Shown: positions 7,193 through 8,528 of the stretch, in pieces
Layout of the letters: each line of letters begins with the position of its first letter
How positions within the stretch are numbered: the stretch's first letter is position 1
From: Rhodanobacteraceae bacterium
GTDB lineage: Bacteria > Pseudomonadota > Gammaproteobacteria > Xanthomonadales > Rhodanobacteraceae
NCBI GenBank assembly: GCA_025928735.1
Contig: JAICIW010000075.1
Coordinates: 1 to 8,528, forward strand
Reading direction: 5' to 3'
Length of the DNA: 8,528 nt
Notes under the pieces: generated by a model
The model's input: the letters and a program-made list of their open reading frames with translations, nothing else
Told to the model about the DNA's origin: nothing
The model's database searches: none
Program-made: the position numbers and the translations under genes

Positions 7193-7293
7193 CGTGAGTT
7201 CCTTTCGTTGAATGGCCCGGCGCAAATTGTGCGACTTGCATTGCGCAGGAAAAATCCCGATCCTCTGGATGGTCTTTCAAGCAGGGCTAAACA
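7193..7293. promoter_or_regulatory. Divergent promoter/operator region between reductase operon and LysR gene
   Basis: These 101 bases separate two divergent starts and must hold both promoters. The clearest dyad is GCGCAA (7220-7225) with TTGCGC (7241-7246), 15 bases apart. A partial third half-site, TTGTGCG (7227-7233), makes the left half nearly self-symmetric. A possible + strand promoter is TTGTGC (7227-7232), a 17-base spacer and AAAAAT (7250-7255), but it is a weak match. I see no convincing - strand promoter. The layout is typical for LysR-type regulators, which bind the shared region, repress their own gene and activate the divergent one. The dyad is visible; binding is inference. 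Confidence 0.4.
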
Positions 7294-8193
7294 ATGCCGC
7301 ACGATCACAGTCCCGCCCTGCGCGCCTTCGTGCTGATCGCGCGCCACGGCAGCTTCACCCGCGCGGGCCGCGAAATCGGCGTGACCGCCTCGGCCTTGAG
7401 CCAGACGCTGGCGCAATTCGAACGGCAGCTCGGCGTTCGCCTGCTGGCGCGCACCACGCGACAGGTCGGCCTGACCGAAGCCGGCCGCGCATTCCTCGAG
7501 CGCATCGCGCCGGCGCTGGGCGTGATCGACGATGCAGTGGACAGCGCGCGCCAGTACGGCGAACGCCCGGCCGGCACCCTGCGCATTACCGCCGCGATGG
7601 GATCAATGCTCGCACCGCATCTTGCCGCATTCATCGCGGCCTACCCCGAGATCACGCTGGAGATCAACGTCGACAGCGCGCTTTCCGATCTGGTCGCGCA
7701 AGGCTTCGATGCCGGCATCCGGTTGGGCGAACGTCTTGAGAAGGACATGATCGCGGTGCCGCTGGGCGGGCCGATGCGGTCGGTGGTGGCGGGCTCACCG
7801 GCGTATTTCAAGCGCCACGGGAAGCCGACGCATCCGCGCGATCTGTCGCAACACAACTGCGCGCGATTCCGCTTCGCCAGCGGTGGCCTTTACAACTGGG
7901 AGTTCGCGCACCCTGCGGGGCCGAAGCGCGGACGCTGGTTCGAGATCGAGGTCGGCGGCAACCTGATCGTCAACGACAACGCACTGGCACGCGCTGCGGC
8001 ATGCAGTGGCATCGCCCTCACCCACGTGCCCGCGCCCTCGTTGCAGGCGGACCTCGACAACGGACGGCTGGAAACCGCATTGGATCGCTGGTTGCCCGCC
8101 TATGACGGCCTGTATCTCTATTACCCCACTCGCTACCAGATGCCGCCGAAGCTGCGCGTCTTCATCGATTTCCTGAAGCAGCGAACGGGATGA
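7294..8193 (+). CDS. LysR-family transcriptional regulator (CrgA-like)
   Basis: A 299-residue protein, the standard LysR-type length. Residues 7-66 are the N-terminal winged helix-turn-helix: L-R-A-F-V-L-I-A-R-H-G-S-F-T-R-A-G-R-E-I-G-V, then T-A-S-A-L-S-Q-T-L-A-Q-F-E-R-Q-L-G, closing with V-R-L-L-A-R-T-T-R-x-V-x-L-T-E-A-G. A linker helix follows to about 90. The substrate-binding-like effector domain begins at G-T-L-R-I-T-A (94-100) and runs to the end, including A-G-I-R-L-G-E and V-N-D-N-A-L-A-R-A-A. The overall pattern fits the CrgA-like branch, whose members often sit beside and control oxidoreductase genes. AGGG at 7283-7286 lies seven bases before ATG. The gene is divergent from the two-reductase operon, its most likely target. 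The inducer is unknown. Confidence 0.95.
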   Translation: MPHDHSPALRAFVLIARHGSFTRAGREIGVTASALSQTLAQFERQLGVRLLARTTRQVGLTEAGRAFLERIAPALGVIDDAVDSARQYGERPAGTLRITAAMGSMLAPHLAAFIAAYPEITLEINVDSALSDLVAQGFDAGIRLGERLEKDMIAVPLGGPMRSVVAGSPAYFKRHGKPTHPRDLSQHNCARFRFASGGLYNWEFAHPAGPKRGRWFEIEVGGNLIVNDNALARAAACSGIALTHVPAPSLQADLDNGRLETALDRWLPAYDGLYLYYPTRYQMPPKLRVFIDFLKQRTG

Positions 8194-8367
8194 CGCACAC
8201 GCGTGTCAACGCAACGCGCTTGTCCGCGTTGAGAGGTTATGGGAATCCCTCCACCGTGCGCGCAGAAGCTGACTGTATGCCATATCGCCCGCACGCCATC
8301 ACGCAAATTTAGCGAACCCGCGTCGCGGATCGGCGACCATCCATCCACCACCACCGAGGACACCTCG
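8194..8367. other. Intergenic region with a 7-bp dyad
   Basis: These 174 bases lie between the LysR stop and the next start. Shortly after the stop is the perfect dyad CAACGCG (8212-8218)/CGCGTTG (8225-8231) with a 6-base loop. It could stop transcription of the LysR gene, but no T-run follows, so an intrinsic terminator is not supported. The rest should contain the promoter of the next gene; I see no hexamer pair good enough to call. GAGGA at 8356-8360 is the ribosome-binding site of the following gene. Confidence 0.4.
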
Positions 8368-8528
8368 ATGCACAAACCCCTCTTCCGCTCCGCCTTGCTT
8401 GCCACGGCGCTCGCCTGCTCGTCGCTCGCCTTTGCAGCGGCACCGCCGTCGGCCGGCACCGCCGCCACAGGCATGTCGCAGCCCGCCAAACATCGCGGCG
8501 GGCACCACATGAACGGGCACCACATGAA
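8368..8528 (+). CDS. Exported His/Met-rich protein, N-terminal part (3' end outside window)
   Basis: Only 53 complete codons are visible. Residues 1-23 form a clear Sec signal peptide: M-H-K-P-L-F-R, a hydrophobic core, then A-F-A as the likely cleavage site before Ala24. The mature start is rich in Ala, Pro and Gly, then becomes His/Met-rich: K-H-R-G-G-H-H-M-N-G-H-H-M, with five His in about 11 residues. His/Met clusters suggest binding of copper, zinc or nickel in the periplasm. Spy/CpxP-type stress proteins and small metal-binding proteins can begin like this, but no family motif such as LTxxQ lies in the visible part, so no name is given. The start is supported by GAGGA (8356-8360) seven bases upstream. 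The gene has the same orientation as the LysR gene but is 174 bases away, so it is probably a separate unit. Confidence 0.75.
   Translation, partial: MHKPLFRSALLATALACSSLAFAAAPPSAGTAATGMSQPAKHRGGHHMNGHHM
8499..8528 (+). repeat. 15-bp perfect tandem repeat coding for GHHMN
   Basis: CGGGCACCACATGAA occurs at 8499-8513 and again, base for base, at 8514-8528, the last base of the window. The 15-base unit keeps the reading frame and encodes one G-H-H-M-N block per copy. The array touches the window edge, so its true copy number is unknown. Confidence 0.85.

Noticed and set aside
8133..8525. A 130-codon - strand open frame at the right end
   Set aside because: It is antisense to the end of the LysR gene and to the exported His/Met-rich protein. 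The + strand frame has a clear signal peptide and ribosome-binding site, while this one has no recognisable domain.

Overview
The window looks like chromosomal DNA from a GC-rich gammaproteobacterium, most likely Xanthomonadales (Rhodanobacteraceae or Xanthomonadaceae). The basis is indirect: GC-rich third codon positions throughout, a close homologue of the enterobacterial YnfM transporter, a bacterial-type thiopurine methyltransferase, and an intergenic repeat with GTCATCCCGG ends of the kind I associate with this order. No taxonomic marker gene is present, so this is inference.

Left part (1-3010, + strand): four genes in one direction with gaps of only 36, 25 and 21 bases. They are the 3' part of a beta-carbonic anhydrase, a small VOC/glyoxalase-fold protein, a thiopurine S-methyltransferase (tpm), and an exported protein joining a thioredoxin-like domain (CINC) to an NHL-repeat beta-propeller, laid out like animal NHLRC2. 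The spacing fits one transcript, although no common pathway is evident.

Middle (3015-4509, - strand): a YnfM-type major facilitator transporter converges on the NHL gene with only 4 bases between stop codons. Just upstream of it lies a 58-residue lipoprotein gene with two W-V-x-G-H-W units. A perfect 10-bp dyad sits between the lipoprotein stop and the transporter ATG. The 489 bases beyond (4510-4998) hold no credible gene. They carry a 248-bp element with 11-bp terminal inverted repeats and a chain of short perfect hairpins, plus a facing, diverged copy of the element's end.

Right part (4999-8193): two aldo-keto reductases from different subfamilies form a - strand pair, transcribed divergently from a LysR-type regulator across a 101-base gap that contains a GCGCAA/TTGCGC dyad. 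This is a classic LysR-plus-target layout, and the regulator probably controls the reductases. The window ends inside an exported His/Met-rich protein gene, in a perfect 15-bp tandem repeat encoding GHHMN units.

I see no CRISPR array, rRNA, tRNA, transposase or phage gene, and no convincing new multi-gene defence or biosynthetic system. The points most worth a second look are the structured repeat element, the NHLRC2-like export protein, the small WVxGHW lipoprotein, and the histidine/methionine repeat at the right edge.
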